A stretch of DNA of 64,000 bases from Gammaproteobacteria bacterium (GTDB lineage: Bacteria; Pseudomonadota; Gammaproteobacteria; Burkholderiales; Gallionellaceae): assembly GCA_018820925.1 (NCBI GenBank), contig JAHJNJ010000036.1, forward strand, positions 310,001 to 374,000, given 5' to 3'. A program made the position numbers and the translations under genes. The notes under the pieces were generated by a model. That model saw only the letters and a list, made by a program, of their open reading frames with translations, did not search any database and was not told the origin of the DNA. Positions 63,739 to 64,000 of this stretch are shown here, piece by piece (position 1 is the stretch's first letter; each line of letters starts with the position of its first letter).

Positions 63739-64000
63739 GCTGAAACATATTCCGTGCGTGCTGGTGGTCGACGATGAGGCCGACATTCTCGAACTGCTGG
63801 AACTGGCGCTGGTGCGCATGGGGCTGGAAGTGGTGCGCGCGAGCGGCGTGCAACAGGCCAAACAGCGTCTCGATACCGGCAAATTCGATCTGTGTCTCAC
63901 AGATATGCGTATGCCGGACGGCGAAGGGCTGGAGGTGGTGCGCCATATTTCCGAGCGCGGACTGGATGTGCCGGTGGCGGTGATTACGGCGCATGGCAAT
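63728..64000 (+). CDS. pilR: response regulator PilR, 5' part
   Basis: The open frame overlaps the pilS stop by 11 bases and runs off the window after about 91 codons. It encodes a receiver domain with the acidic pair VVDDEAD near residue 15 and the phospho-acceptor Asp59 in TDMRMPDGEG, then VAVITAHGN at the end. The downstream AAA+ and Fis domains of a sigma54 activator are expected outside the window. GGGAG fits the ATG at 63728 best; an adjacent ATG at 63725 is possible. Confidence 0.9.
   Translation, partial: MSPELKHIPCVLVVDDEADILELLELALVRMGLEVVRASGVQQAKQRLDTGKFDLCLTDMRMPDGEGLEVVRHISERGLDVPVAVITAHGN

Overview
The window is a contiguous, gene-dense piece of a bacterial chromosome with moderately high GC. 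It looks like a betaproteobacterium, most probably of the order Nitrosomonadales (Gallionellaceae-like). The main support is gene order: lpxC, dciA, M23 peptidase, secA and argJ on one side, then mutT, yacG, zapD, coaE, pilD and pilC, and near the right end ispB, tRNA-Pro, a PP0621-type gene, pilS and pilR. Several small c-type cytochromes, an O2/peroxide defence cluster and ubiquinone genes (ubiA, ispB) fit an aerobic or microaerophilic respirer. The genus is inference, not shown.

Region 1 (1-16054) is housekeeping. It has the 3' end of lpxC, a small membrane protein, dciA divergent from an M23 peptidase, secA behind a clear terminator, a cyclic-nucleotide-domain protein, argJ and a DUF815 ATPase. 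The Nudix/ThiE-like fusion meets the opposed yacG-zapD-coaE-pilD series tail to tail. pilC, a CorC-like protein, pldA and lgt follow on the minus strand; pilB is not here.

Region 2 (16117-24631) holds ilvD, an orphan ParA, a pair of related cytochromes c (one lipid-anchored, one soluble) and a complete branched-chain amino acid or amide ABC importer with a terminator-like hairpin after the binding-protein gene. A 76-bp nested palindrome separates the last two importer genes.

Region 3 (24632-31842) is accessory. An IS481-family element has split a long intergenic repeat. Around it are other palindromic repeats, a truncated ankyrin gene followed by an intact one, a putative secreted metallopeptidase, and a GMC oxidoreductase plus aldehyde dehydrogenase pair separated by a 141-bp MITE-like element that supplies the dehydrogenase stop codon.

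Region 4 (31843-40396) holds a methyltransferase and oxyR, divergent from a peroxide/iron cluster (rubrerythrin, GlpC-like Fe-S protein, DUF3501, Dps). Then come a cytochrome c, a ZIP transporter, an aminotransferase and a zinc-sensing diguanylate cyclase of the DgcZ type.

Region 5 (40415-46036) is the most unusual part. Two duplicated EF-hand proteins flank an overlapping gene pair: a 1037-residue exported-coil/multi-TM/P-loop ATPase and a separate MscS channel. I read this as a split, ATPase-equipped relative of large MscK-type mechanosensitive channels, possibly calcium-linked.

Region 6 (46082-53265) has a secreted unknown, ubiA, recG and two paralogous Ser/Thr kinases with C-terminal cyclic-nucleotide domains that sandwich ridA.

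Region 7 (53266-59912) is a tightly coupled six-gene cluster: GT9, GtrA, GT39, an Asp-box sialidase-like protein, a membrane protein and an MFS symporter. It is likely envelope-glycan related, but its product is unknown.

Region 8 (59994-64000) has a small lipoprotein, a nested repeat, ispB, tRNA-Pro(CGG), a PP0621-type protein, and pilS with the start of pilR.
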